DNA from: Acidimicrobiaceae bacterium
Lineage (GTDB): Bacteria; Actinomycetota; Acidimicrobiia; Acidimicrobiales; Acidimicrobiaceae
Direction: 5' to 3'
Length of the DNA stretch: 16,330 nt
Assembly: GCA_013044365.1 (NCBI GenBank)
Contig: JABEUP010000074.1
Span: 1 to 16,330 of the forward strand
The first letter of the stretch is position 1. Each line of letters begins with the position of its first letter. The notes beneath the pieces are model-generated. The model saw only the letters and a program-made list of their open reading frames with translations. It was not told the DNA's origin and did not search any database. Position numbers and translations under genes: made by a program. Shown here piece by piece: positions 1 to 6,714 of this stretch.

Positions 1-1808
1 AGCAATTTCTCCAACACGACTTCAGAACCCGAACTTCGGCGCACCTTGTCAAGCAGATCATTCTGTTCATCGGCCAGGAGCCTCTTGACCTTTTTGAACA
101 GCATGGTGGCAATTGGAGCCAGCAGATCTTCTCGCACGTCCAAAAGCTCCTGAGTGGCAGCGTCGATTTCCTGCGGGATATCCTTTAGGTCACTTTCCTG
201 GTAATAAGGCTCCTCCGCTGCTCCGTCGTCAGATGGGATCTCCTTGTCTACGACGATTGATTCGGCAATGTTCGATTGAATAAATATCTTTGGGGTGGTT
301 ACTCCCTTTGTCAAATAATCCTTTGGTGACGTGACCGTCCCGACCGATGTTGGATTGTTGGCCGACTCATTTCTATTGCCTGGAATGGTGGATGCTTCAT
401 GTCCAAAACGTAATGACCTGATGCGTGAGAGTATTTCATCGGCCCTGCGAGACCTTTGCACGTCGTAAGCATTTGACCTTGCATCACTTTCAGCAGAAGG
501 GCTTTGATGTAAATCTTCCAGCTCTGATCGAACTAAACTCTCATCGAACTTTTCAGGAGTCTCCCGCTCGGAATCCGCCGGATCAATCCATTGATCCTCT
601 TGAACGTCAACCGCCTCTACCGTGGAGCCTTCCAACTCAGCCTTTTGCAGGCCTGATTCCCGCTCCCCTGCCAGATCTGACGGAGCACCTGGTTCAGCCC
701 CGTCTTCAATCTGAAAATGGCTCTCGGGCACTAGAGCACTCTGACCCGGCTCCACCTCGATAGAAACATCTCCGCCACCAGAACGGCGGAAATCCGCGTC
801 GTTTGAATCGGAAGTTAAATCACCGGAGGGTTCGACAAAGGCTTTAACAAGTTCGGGACCGCTTACTTCCTTGTGAAAAACACGGACTATACCCTCTTCA
901 AGATGGGCGCCAATCTCCACTTGCGAACTGGTGATCTTAGCTTGGTATCTGCCTTGATCACCAAGGGTGGGCCTCCCTAAATCAATTACCGAAGCTGCCG
1001 GTGCAGATTCCGAGTGATAATACTGCTGACGAAAATCTTGGTTTTCCCAAGTTGCCGTAACCGTTGAATCCGAGCCATCATCCCCGCCATGAGCACTTGG
1101 ATAATGGTTCTCATTCGACACAATGATCGTGCTAGCTTCGCTTATCAGCTGAACTGCTCTGGCCAAACTTTGGTAGGCCTCAATTCTTCTTGTCGCCAAA
1201 TCAGCTATTTCGCCGTCAAGCACAGCTCTCTTGTTTCTTAGGTCGGCGAGTATCTCATTCCTCAAATCTCTTGCCTGGTCGATCATGCCCCGTCCATCTG
1301 CTTTTGCCTGCTCGATTATGTCCGTTGCCTTATGTCGTGCTTGCTCAAGCTCTCTTTTGGAGGCCTCTTCGAATTCTAAGCCTGACGACACTTCCGAATC
1401 GTGGGTTATTAGTTCCACCGACTGAGCACGAGCGCTTTCGATAAGTTCCCTAGCTTCATTCTCTGCCTTGAGACGCGAGAATTCCAAAACACGACTGGCC
1501 TGGTCCCTTAGCGCTTTGGCTGCCTCATTTGCATCGTGAAGGATTTGTGCGGCAGTCTCTTCTGCATTTAGAACCTGTGTGGACAACCCGTCGTTTCCGT
1601 GATTCTTTACGGCACCCAGTTCCTCGATTTTGGCGCGGGCCGCATCTAGTTCCATCGAAAGCTTTTCAACTTCAAGAGCAACCTGGGCCAAATACCCCCT
1701 GACTTCTTCGATGCGATATCCCTTCCACGCCGAAGAAAAGGTCTTATCCTGGATTCGATCCAGATGGACAAGTTTGGTTTGAGCAGGATCGGAAACTTCA
1801 AAACTCAT
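1..1808 (-). CDS. DivIVA-domain coiled-coil protein, C-terminus cut by window edge
   Basis: Open from an ATG at 1808 to base 1 with no stop (602 codons seen, partial). Residues about 17-50 match the DivIVA N-terminal domain: a WKGYRIEEVRGYLAQV segment followed by a heptad-like EVEKL. Residues about 40-225 are Ala/Glu/Lys/Arg-rich and predicted as a long coiled coil. Residues about 230-540 form an acidic, Ser/Pro-rich, probably disordered linker. Residues about 545-602 are helical and basic, including LFKKVKRLLADEQNDLL. DivIVA proteins bind curved membrane at poles and septa and organise growth or division in actinobacteria; this role is inferred from the family. It lies downstream of, and on the same strand as, the Lon-like protease, 215 bp away. 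No good Shine-Dalgarno precedes the ATG at 1808. An in-frame ATG at 1835 with a weak GAG is an alternative, adding nine residues. It is longer than typical DivIVA proteins (about 160-300 residues). Confidence 0.8.
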   Translation of the reverse strand, partial: MSFEVSDPAQTKLVHLDRIQDKTFSSAWKGYRIEEVRGYLAQVALEVEKLSMELDAARAKIEELGAVKNHGNDGLSTQVLNAEETAAQILHDANEAAKALRDQASRVLEFSRLKAENEARELIESARAQSVELITHDSEVSSGLEFEEASKRELEQARHKATDIIEQAKADGRGMIDQARDLRNEILADLRNKRAVLDGEIADLATRRIEAYQSLARAVQLISEASTIIVSNENHYPSAHGGDDGSDSTVTATWENQDFRQQYYHSESAPAASVIDLGRPTLGDQGRYQAKITSSQVEIGAHLEEGIVRVFHKEVSGPELVKAFVEPSGDLTSDSNDADFRRSGGGDVSIEVEPGQSALVPESHFQIEDGAEPGAPSDLAGERESGLQKAELEGSTVEAVDVQEDQWIDPADSERETPEKFDESLVRSELEDLHQSPSAESDARSNAYDVQRSRRADEILSRIRSLRFGHEASTIPGNRNESANNPTSVGTVTSPKDYLTKGVTTPKIFIQSNIAESIVVDKEIPSDDGAAEEPYYQESDLKDIPQEIDAATQELLDVREDLLAPIATMLFKKVKRLLADEQNDLLDKVRRSSGSEVVLEKL

Positions 1809-1916
1809 ACAGTCAAGACTATGTAAGAAATCCATACATTGCTCATAAAGTCGCAACTTTCAGGACAATTCAGGGAAACTCACAAACAGTGGCACTAAGT
1901 AAGGAGGCGCAATACG

Positions 1917-1930
1917 GCCAAGCGCTTGGC
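1917..1930. repeat. 14-bp perfect palindrome upstream of the DivIVA gene
   Basis: GCCAAGCGCTTGGC is self-complementary over all 14 bases. It lies about 110 bp upstream of the DivIVA-domain start and about 94 bp past the stop of the Lon-like protease gene. It could fold as a 5-bp stem with a GCGC loop, but neither strand has a T-run after it, so a regulator operator fits better than a terminator. Its role is unknown. Confidence 0.35.
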
Positions 1931-2023
1931 AGTCCATCTAACTATTGCATTTTGATTGCAGGCACCCAATTGGTATTTATGGAAGAGGTCGGAATAAAAA
2001 TCAAACTTGTGAAGCTACCAGTG

Positions 2024-3061
2024 TTAGGACGATGACGAACCGAATTTCTCAACATCGGCAACTGCCTGCTTTATTGTTGATACTGCTTCAATTTTTAGCT
2101 GGGGAGTAGCTTTAGACATTGCTGCCTTATATTCCTGCGGGGGCACCAGAAACAACTTTGCGCCGGCGCGCTCCACTGCGATTGTCTTCTGTGGCACACC
2201 ACCGACATCTCCCACTGAACCATCGGGAGATATGGTTCCGGTGGCTGCGATGGTATTGCCTCTGGTCAGACCTCCCCCAAGAAGCCGGTCTATGATTCCA
2301 AGAGTAAACGCCAGTCCCGCAGATGGCCCACCAATGCCCGGAGTTGATATCGATACCGGGAACGGAGTCCTATAACTGACACCATTGCTAATGTCGATCC
2401 CAAGGTAGGGCTTTGACGGCTCACCTGGGTGAGAACCCAGCGTCACAGAGACCACCTTTTGCGCACTATTTGATGAACCTCTGTTGGCCACTAGCGCGGC
2501 TGGTATATAGCCGAGCGTGACCGATTCCTTGGGTTTAAAGCCAGAAATCACGCTGACAAACTGTTCGGCTGAGGAAATGGTTACTTTGTTAACCCGGGTA
2601 ATCAAATCCCCTGGATGAAGAATCGAAGAAACGACGGAAACTTTGGCAATTCCTGCAACTATGGCTCCGTGAATGATATCAAGGTTATAACCAAGGTAAC
2701 TCAGCGCCGCAACCGTTGCCGCCTGTTTCGATTGTTTCATTTCATCGAGTTGTGCTGGTATAAACGACGACGGTGGCGTGGTCCCCAATATTGCCGAGCT
2801 CGGAACTAGATCTATATTGGGATCTGTCTTATCGAATAGCCACTGAATAGGCGAGACAGGACCAAGCGACACGTCCGTCATAAGAATATGTCCAGATTTA
2901 GAAGAGTCCCGTGCACCATTGATAGTTATCAGCTTGGCCACCTCCTGGGCTTTCCCTGGAGCGATTGCCCATTCTGGCAAGTTCACCAACGACAAAATAA
3001 GCAGAACCACCAGAGCTATAATGGCTGTCACGATCCTCTTTTTGCTCTTTGATTTCAACAT
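2024..3061 (-). CDS. YlbL-family PDZ and Lon-like serine protease
   Basis: Membrane-anchored protein of 345 residues. A basic N-terminus is followed by one hydrophobic helix at about residues 9-28, a central PDZ-like region at about 125-185 and a C-terminal Lon-type protease domain. The Lon Ser/Lys dyad is present: Ser in GGPSAGLAF (residue 247) and Lys in GGVPQK (residue 292), 45 residues apart, close to the spacing in Lon. Family members (B. subtilis YlbL, M. tuberculosis Rv3194c) are thought to process envelope or division proteins; the substrate here is unknown. I chose the ATG at 3061 because the best promoter (3079-3107) would start transcription near 3072, and GGGAG lies just upstream. 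A TTG at 3070 would add three residues. GGGAG is only 2 nt from the ATG, so a TTG at 3058 is also possible. In mycobacteria this gene neighbours a Zincin_2 gene; here the Zincin_2 gene is about 3.7 kb away. Confidence 0.9.
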   Translation of the reverse strand: MLKSKSKKRIVTAIIALVVLLILSLVNLPEWAIAPGKAQEVAKLITINGARDSSKSGHILMTDVSLGPVSPIQWLFDKTDPNIDLVPSSAILGTTPPSSFIPAQLDEMKQSKQAATVAALSYLGYNLDIIHGAIVAGIAKVSVVSSILHPGDLITRVNKVTISSAEQFVSVISGFKPKESVTLGYIPAALVANRGSSNSAQKVVSVTLGSHPGEPSKPYLGIDISNGVSYRTPFPVSISTPGIGGPSAGLAFTLGIIDRLLGGGLTRGNTIAATGTISPDGSVGDVGGVPQKTIAVERAGAKLFLVPPQEYKAAMSKATPQLKIEAVSTIKQAVADVEKFGSSSS

Positions 3062-3078
3062 CGCTCCCAAAAATTCAA

Positions 3079-3107
3079 ATTAAACTTGCTGTATTACTTA
3101 CTATCAA
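3079..3107 (-). promoter_or_regulatory. Sigma-70-type promoter for the Lon-like protease gene
   Basis: On the minus strand, TTGATA (3107-3102) is separated by exactly 17 bp from TTTAAT (3084-3079). Transcription would begin near 3072, giving a leader of about 11 nt before the ATG at 3061. It is the best-matching promoter I found in the window by eye. Confidence 0.5.
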
Positions 3108-3177
3108 GATTCACCCACTTATTAGCATCAGGCCAATCGGGTATTTTTTGCCGACTATTAGCCGTCGCGGGTTTCCA

Positions 3178-3798
3178 TTGAGTACTAAGAAAAATAAATA
3201 CCCTGCCACACTAAGGCGCTTAGACGTTGTGATGGCTGCATACAACGGGAACGTGGCACTGGCGGTGTCCGCGGCCAATGCGCCCGATCCCAAACTGCGA
3301 ATCTCCGCACTTTTAGTTCTGCACAAACTCGACAGATTAATCCCTGAAATGCTGGAGGTTGCGCTTACTGATTCGGAGCCTTCAGTCAGACGGTACGCTT
3401 GCGAATTGGCGGCTTCATATCCCGGGGTATCGCTTTCATCCGCGCTGGAGGATTCCGACCCATTTGTAGTGGAGATGGCACTTTGGGCACTTGGAGAGCG
3501 AGAGGACGAGACCGGAACGGCAAAGATCTGTGCAATTGCAGCCAACCACCCTGAATCGTTGGTTCGGGAAGCAGCAGTTGCCTGCCTTGGTGCAATAGGA
3601 GACGAAAACGGATTGGAAACCATCCTTGGAGCCCTTAACGACAAGCCCAATGTCAGAAGGAGAGCAGTCATAGCTCTTTCTGCATTTGAAGGCGAACAGG
3701 TCACGGAAGCCTTGAGATCAGCCACTAGGGACCGGGACTGGCAGACCAGACAGATAGCAGAAGATCTCTTGGAAATCACTGAGGGATCGAGCGAATAA
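3178..3798 (+). CDS. HEAT-repeat protein
   Basis: From the proposed TTG at 3178 this encodes 206 residues. After a basic N-terminus (TLRRLDVVMAAYNGN), the chain is a run of HEAT/PBS-lyase-type helical repeats. Recurring elements such as APDPKLRISALLVL, DSEPSVRRYACELA, DSDPFVVEMALWAL and NDKPNVRRRAVIAL are spaced about 30 residues apart. Such repeats make a curved protein-binding scaffold; no catalytic residues are visible. No strong ribosome-binding site marks the start. The frame is open upstream to an ATG at 3049, but that overlaps the divergent Lon-like gene and its promoter, and the added residues look non-conserved. An ATG at 3232 would cut into the first conserved segment. It is divergent from the Lon-like protease and convergent, with a 2-bp gap, to the MreB-like gene. 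The partner is unknown. Confidence 0.8.
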   Translation: MSTKKNKYPATLRRLDVVMAAYNGNVALAVSAANAPDPKLRISALLVLHKLDRLIPEMLEVALTDSEPSVRRYACELAASYPGVSLSSALEDSDPFVVEMALWALGEREDETGTAKICAIAANHPESLVREAAVACLGAIGDENGLETILGALNDKPNVRRRAVIALSAFEGEQVTEALRSATRDRDWQTRQIAEDLLEITEGSSE

Positions 3799-3800
3799 AA

Positions 3801-4766
3801 CTATCTTTGGCCCTTTTTACCATACAGAGTCAACCCATGTGCGGTGGTGTGCCGTGGTTGGTCCACAAGATGGACGGGAATCTTTACCACGTTCTCAATA
3901 GCCTCGGCCAACCCCGGCAACTGGGAATGGCCACCACAAAGATGAATTCCACCAAGTACTAGATCTTGTGCCAACTCGGCAGGACAATGAGTGAGATTGT
4001 CCAGAATCACATCCATCACCATTTTAGTGGGATCGCCAATTATTTCTCGAACGCTTTCCTCGTTGATTTCCACCTTTACCGGAATTCCCCTGTTCAAGTC
4101 TCTCCCGACCATAGAACTAACCAATGTAGGTGGCGAATCACTGATCTTTGCCAGGGCAAGTTTTACCTCCTCGGCCACTGACTCATCTATAGAAACATTA
4201 CTTCTATACCTGAGAAGATCCATTATCGCACGATCGAGGGCATTGCCACCGCAAAAGGCGCTGGAAGCGGTTACGACCCCTCCAAAGGCAATTATCCCGC
4301 TTAGAGTAGTCGCTGCGCCGAGATTCACCACCATTACGCCATTCGGCCCGTAGATATCAAGCCCGATTCCAATTGCCGAAGCCAGCGCGGTGTCAAGACT
4401 CTCAACTTCGCTGAGTCCGGCATTTCTCAAAGCTGTCATGAGAGAACGTGATTCAACGACGGTAGCCGAAGAAGGTAACGCAACAATGGTTCTAGGACGT
4501 GAAAATCGCCTGATTTGCAGGACTTTAAGAAGCGACTGGAGGTAGTAGTCCAAAAGCTCTGTACTGGAAATTCTTCCATCCCGAATCGGACGTTCGACCA
4601 CCACGTAGCCAGAAACTCTCCCCACGACATCTTTGGCCTCGTTGCCTATACCGATCACCCGGCCAGAGCGCTTATCGTAGGCTATGAGAGTCGGCTCATC
4701 AAATATGACACCAGTACGCGAATCACAGACAACCGTGTTGGCGCTTCCAAGATCTATTGCAAGCAA
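3801..4766 (-). CDS. Divergent MreB/actin-like protein
   Basis: About 321 residues from a TTG at 4766, near the normal MreB length. Actin-fold motifs appear in order: phosphate-1 LAIDLGSANTVV at the N-terminus; GxIS-type segment RPIRDGRIS; PSSATVVESRSLM; phosphate-2 VVNLGAATTLSGI; the MreB-like segment CGGNALDRAIMDLLRYR followed by AEEVKLALAKIS; and adenosine motif LVLGGIHLCGG near the C-terminus. Two active-site regions deviate: the usual IEEPMAAAIG is LDTALASAIG, and the usual D-I-G-G-G-T is N-L-G-A-A-T. ATP may bind, but hydrolysis is doubtful. MreB proteins form filaments on the inner membrane that guide wall synthesis; whether this one polymerises is unknown. It ends the moaE operon. The TTG follows the upstream stop directly and matches where MreB domains begin. 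An ATG at 4853 (350 residues) would overlap the upstream gene by 86 bp and add non-conserved sequence. Confidence 0.8.
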   Translation of the reverse strand: MLAIDLGSANTVVCDSRTGVIFDEPTLIAYDKRSGRVIGIGNEAKDVVGRVSGYVVVERPIRDGRISSTELLDYYLQSLLKVLQIRRFSRPRTIVALPSSATVVESRSLMTALRNAGLSEVESLDTALASAIGIGLDIYGPNGVMVVNLGAATTLSGIIAFGGVVTASSAFCGGNALDRAIMDLLRYRSNVSIDESVAEEVKLALAKISDSPPTLVSSMVGRDLNRGIPVKVEINEESVREIIGDPTKMVMDVILDNLTHCPAELAQDLVLGGIHLCGGHSQLPGLAEAIENVVKIPVHLVDQPRHTTAHGLTLYGKKGQR

Positions 4767-4767
4767 A

Positions 4768-4959
4768 CTAGCCAGCGTCAGTACCTCTGGATTGAGACTC
4801 TGGACGAGAATGACGTGAAGATGACAGGGCTCGCATCGATTTCGCAAACTCATCGATATCCGTGGTGATCGGACGCGGTCTTCGCTCCCTTACGGATATG
4901 ACCAGTCCAACCAATATCAGAATCGCTACCGGTATTCCTAGATAAAGCAGATTGGCCAT
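4768..4959 (-). CDS. Small single-pass membrane protein
   Basis: A 63-residue protein with one strong N-terminal transmembrane helix (YLGIPVAILILVGLVISV, residues about 6-23). A basic stretch RERRPRP follows, then a soluble tail containing DIDEFAKSMRALSS. By the positive-inside rule the tail should be cytoplasmic. The ATG at 4959 lies 3 nt after the moaE stop, and its stop sits 1 nt before the proposed MreB-like start, so all three are probably co-translated. GAGGAG lies about 12 nt upstream and AGAAG directly before the ATG. I do not recognise a named family. The position suggests it may anchor or recruit the MreB-like protein to the membrane, which is inference only. Confidence 0.65.
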   Translation of the reverse strand: MANLLYLGIPVAILILVGLVISVRERRPRPITTDIDEFAKSMRALSSSRHSRPESQSRGTDAG

Positions 4960-4962
4960 CTT

Positions 4963-5460
4963 CTACAACTCCTCAATTGAAACAATCTCATGGGGATCAG
5001 ATCCCCAATCGCTACCGCCTGACCATCTCTCCTTTTTCCATATTGGAGCAGAAGCCTTTAACGCGTCTATACAAAATTTAGCAGCCTCAAATGCCGAGTC
5101 TCGATGTTCAGCTGAGACTGCGATGAAAACCGAGGATTCGGTTACGGTCATCTTTCCCAACCTATGCAAAATGACCACTTTGTGTACCTGAGACCACTGT
5201 TTTCTCACGGATTCCACTATTTCTAAAAATTTTGGAACAACAAATTCCTCGTAAGCTTCATACTCGAGAAGTACTACACCGGGCCTGGTCTCTGAGTGGT
5301 TTCGCACGGTACCAGAAAAGGAAACCACCGCACCGCAATTAGGATCCACAGCCCATTCCATAGCCAGATCAAGAGGAAGAGGATCGCGAGAGATCGCGAC
5401 CCAACACTTACCTTCAGGTGGAACAAGAGACGACTGAACATTGCGATTAACTGTGTTCAC
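4963..5460 (-). CDS. moaE: Molybdopterin synthase catalytic subunit MoaE
   Basis: A 165-residue protein of normal MoaE length. MoaE with thiocarboxylated MoaD converts cyclic pyranopterin monophosphate to molybdopterin in the cytoplasm, a step of molybdenum cofactor synthesis. Family motifs are clear: GAVVSFSGTVRNHS (43-56), LEYEAYEE (65-72), ILHRLGKM (97-104), VSAEHRDSAFEA (115-126) and the active-site block LKASAPIWKKE (134-144) with Lys135 and Lys142/143. The start is a GTG at 5460, preceded by AGGA with a 7-nt spacer; the nearby ATG runs into a stop after three codons. It is the first gene of a tight operon with a small membrane protein and the MreB-like gene. No MoaD or other molybdenum cofactor gene is in the window. 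Confidence 0.92.
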   Translation of the reverse strand: MNTVNRNVQSSLVPPEGKCWVAISRDPLPLDLAMEWAVDPNCGAVVSFSGTVRNHSETRPGVVLLEYEAYEEFVVPKFLEIVESVRKQWSQVHKVVILHRLGKMTVTESSVFIAVSAEHRDSAFEAAKFCIDALKASAPIWKKERWSGGSDWGSDPHEIVSIEEL

Positions 5461-5501
5461 AGAACCATCCTAAAATGCATTTGCCATTATGCAACTCTTA
5501 A

Positions 5502-5531
5502 TTGGCAGTACTGACCACTTCATTAAAGATA
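5502..5531 (+). promoter_or_regulatory. Possible promoter of the HtrA-like gene
   Basis: TTGGCA at 5502-5507 is followed after 18 bp by AAGATA at 5526-5531; TAAAGA two bases earlier gives a 16-bp spacer. It lies in the 90-bp divergent gap between moaE and the HtrA-like gene. The match is moderate. Confidence 0.3.
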
Positions 5532-5550
5532 AGTTAGGTACCCTGAATAG

Positions 5551-6678
5551 ATGGATATAAGTGACGGGTGGGCAGATGATGCCGATTTGCCTGAATATGT
5601 GCCGCCTAAAGATGACCGGCTCTGGGCACATCCATCTGAATATCACGGATCTGGCAAAACCAAAAGTCACCGCATTGCGGCGCTTCTGGGCGCACTTGGA
5701 CTTGTACTCATCGGTTTGACTATCGCTAAAACCGCTTGGCCGACAACAAAAATAGACAAGCAGTCCAAACCTACCTCCACATTTACTTTGAGCACCGGGA
5801 CATCAAATCATATAGAGGATCTGGCAAAGTCTCTGGTAAGCATTACGGTACCCGACAAGCAGAAAACCACCTTTTACGGCCTTGCAATTTCCCCATACGG
5901 TTACATTCTCGTACCGGCCAACGTCATTGGGTCAACAAAATCGTTTATCGTAACAATTCCGGGAACAGCAAAGCCGTTGCAAGCCAAACTAATTGCCGAG
6001 GATTCCTCGACGGATACAGCGGTGCTAAAAATCAATGCGCAGTTGACTCAATATCTCAATGGGACCAGTTCGAGAGCTGCCAAAATCGGAGAAATGACTA
6101 TTGGGATCGTTCCGAACTTCGCAACAGGCAAGCCAAATCTGGTAATCTCACAGATTCGGCAAGCCGGACTCCAGCAAATTCTCACTAGTGGCCAGGTGTC
6201 AGACAACACTTATCTTGCCGATCCCGCACAACAACTCAATTCCGATGGCCTTCTTTTCGTTGATAGCCAGGGAAATCCACTCGGCTTGGGATTGGGATCT
6301 ATTTCAAACAAATGGGTAATCGCTCCTTTATCGACCATGTTGAATTCGGCTCAGAAAATCGAATTGTCCAACGGGGTTCCCCAGGGATGGCTCGGTATCG
6401 TTGGAACGTCAGTACAAGCCCAGACAGCCGCCGGAAAGACCGTACCCAGCCAAGGAGTTGACATTTATAGCGTTGTAGCCAATTCACCAGCCAATAAAGC
6501 CGGACTCCAGCCCAAAGATCAGATCATCGCCTTGGATAACATTCCGATTACGAGCCTCTTGCAACTTCAAACGTTGCTCAACCAATTTCCAAGTGGCAGT
6601 CAAGTAACTTTGACAACTCTCAGAGGAAACCAGACCCTCCGCGTCACGATACAACTTGGGGTCAAGACCTCTGGCTAA
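5551..6678 (+). CDS. Membrane-anchored HtrA-like PDZ protein, catalytic His replaced
   Basis: A 375-residue protein. An acidic N-terminus carries DRLWAHPSEY (22-31), a motif seen near the N-terminus of actinobacterial HtrA-type proteins. One transmembrane helix follows at about 41-60, then a trypsin-like domain at about 85-270 and a PDZ domain at about 278-370 (GWLGI, SPANKAGLQPKDQIIALD). In the trypsin-like domain the usual TNAHVV is VPANVI, with Asn124 where the catalytic His should be. Asp155 in STDTAVLKI is retained. The usual GNSGGPL is LNSDGLL, which keeps Ser231 but alters the oxyanion-hole glycines. Proteolysis is therefore unlikely; a sensor, adaptor or chaperone role on the outer face of the membrane is more plausible. 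The start ATG has only a weak TAGG 12 nt upstream. It probably forms an operon with the Zincin_2-family gene 36 bp downstream. Fold is sure, activity inferred. Confidence 0.85.
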   Translation: MDISDGWADDADLPEYVPPKDDRLWAHPSEYHGSGKTKSHRIAALLGALGLVLIGLTIAKTAWPTTKIDKQSKPTSTFTLSTGTSNHIEDLAKSLVSITVPDKQKTTFYGLAISPYGYILVPANVIGSTKSFIVTIPGTAKPLQAKLIAEDSSTDTAVLKINAQLTQYLNGTSSRAAKIGEMTIGIVPNFATGKPNLVISQIRQAGLQQILTSGQVSDNTYLADPAQQLNSDGLLFVDSQGNPLGLGLGSISNKWVIAPLSTMLNSAQKIELSNGVPQGWLGIVGTSVQAQTAAGKTVPSQGVDIYSVVANSPANKAGLQPKDQIIALDNIPITSLLQLQTLLNQFPSGSQVTLTTLRGNQTLRVTIQLGVKTSG

Positions 6679-6714
6679 CCTGTTTAGCCAAAATATTGCT
6701 ACTACTATAAATGT

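Noticed and set aside
3111..3779. 222-codon minus-strand open frame opposite the HEAT gene
   Set aside because: It is antisense to a clear repeat protein, its translation has no family features, and it overlaps the HEAT gene almost completely.
6161..6511. 15-bp exact direct repeat AAGCCGGACTCCAGC at 6161-6175 and 6497-6511
   Set aside because: Both copies encode Ala-Gly-Leu-Gln in the same frame of the HtrA-like gene, one of them in the conserved PDZ motif; shared codon choice explains it better than a mobile repeat.
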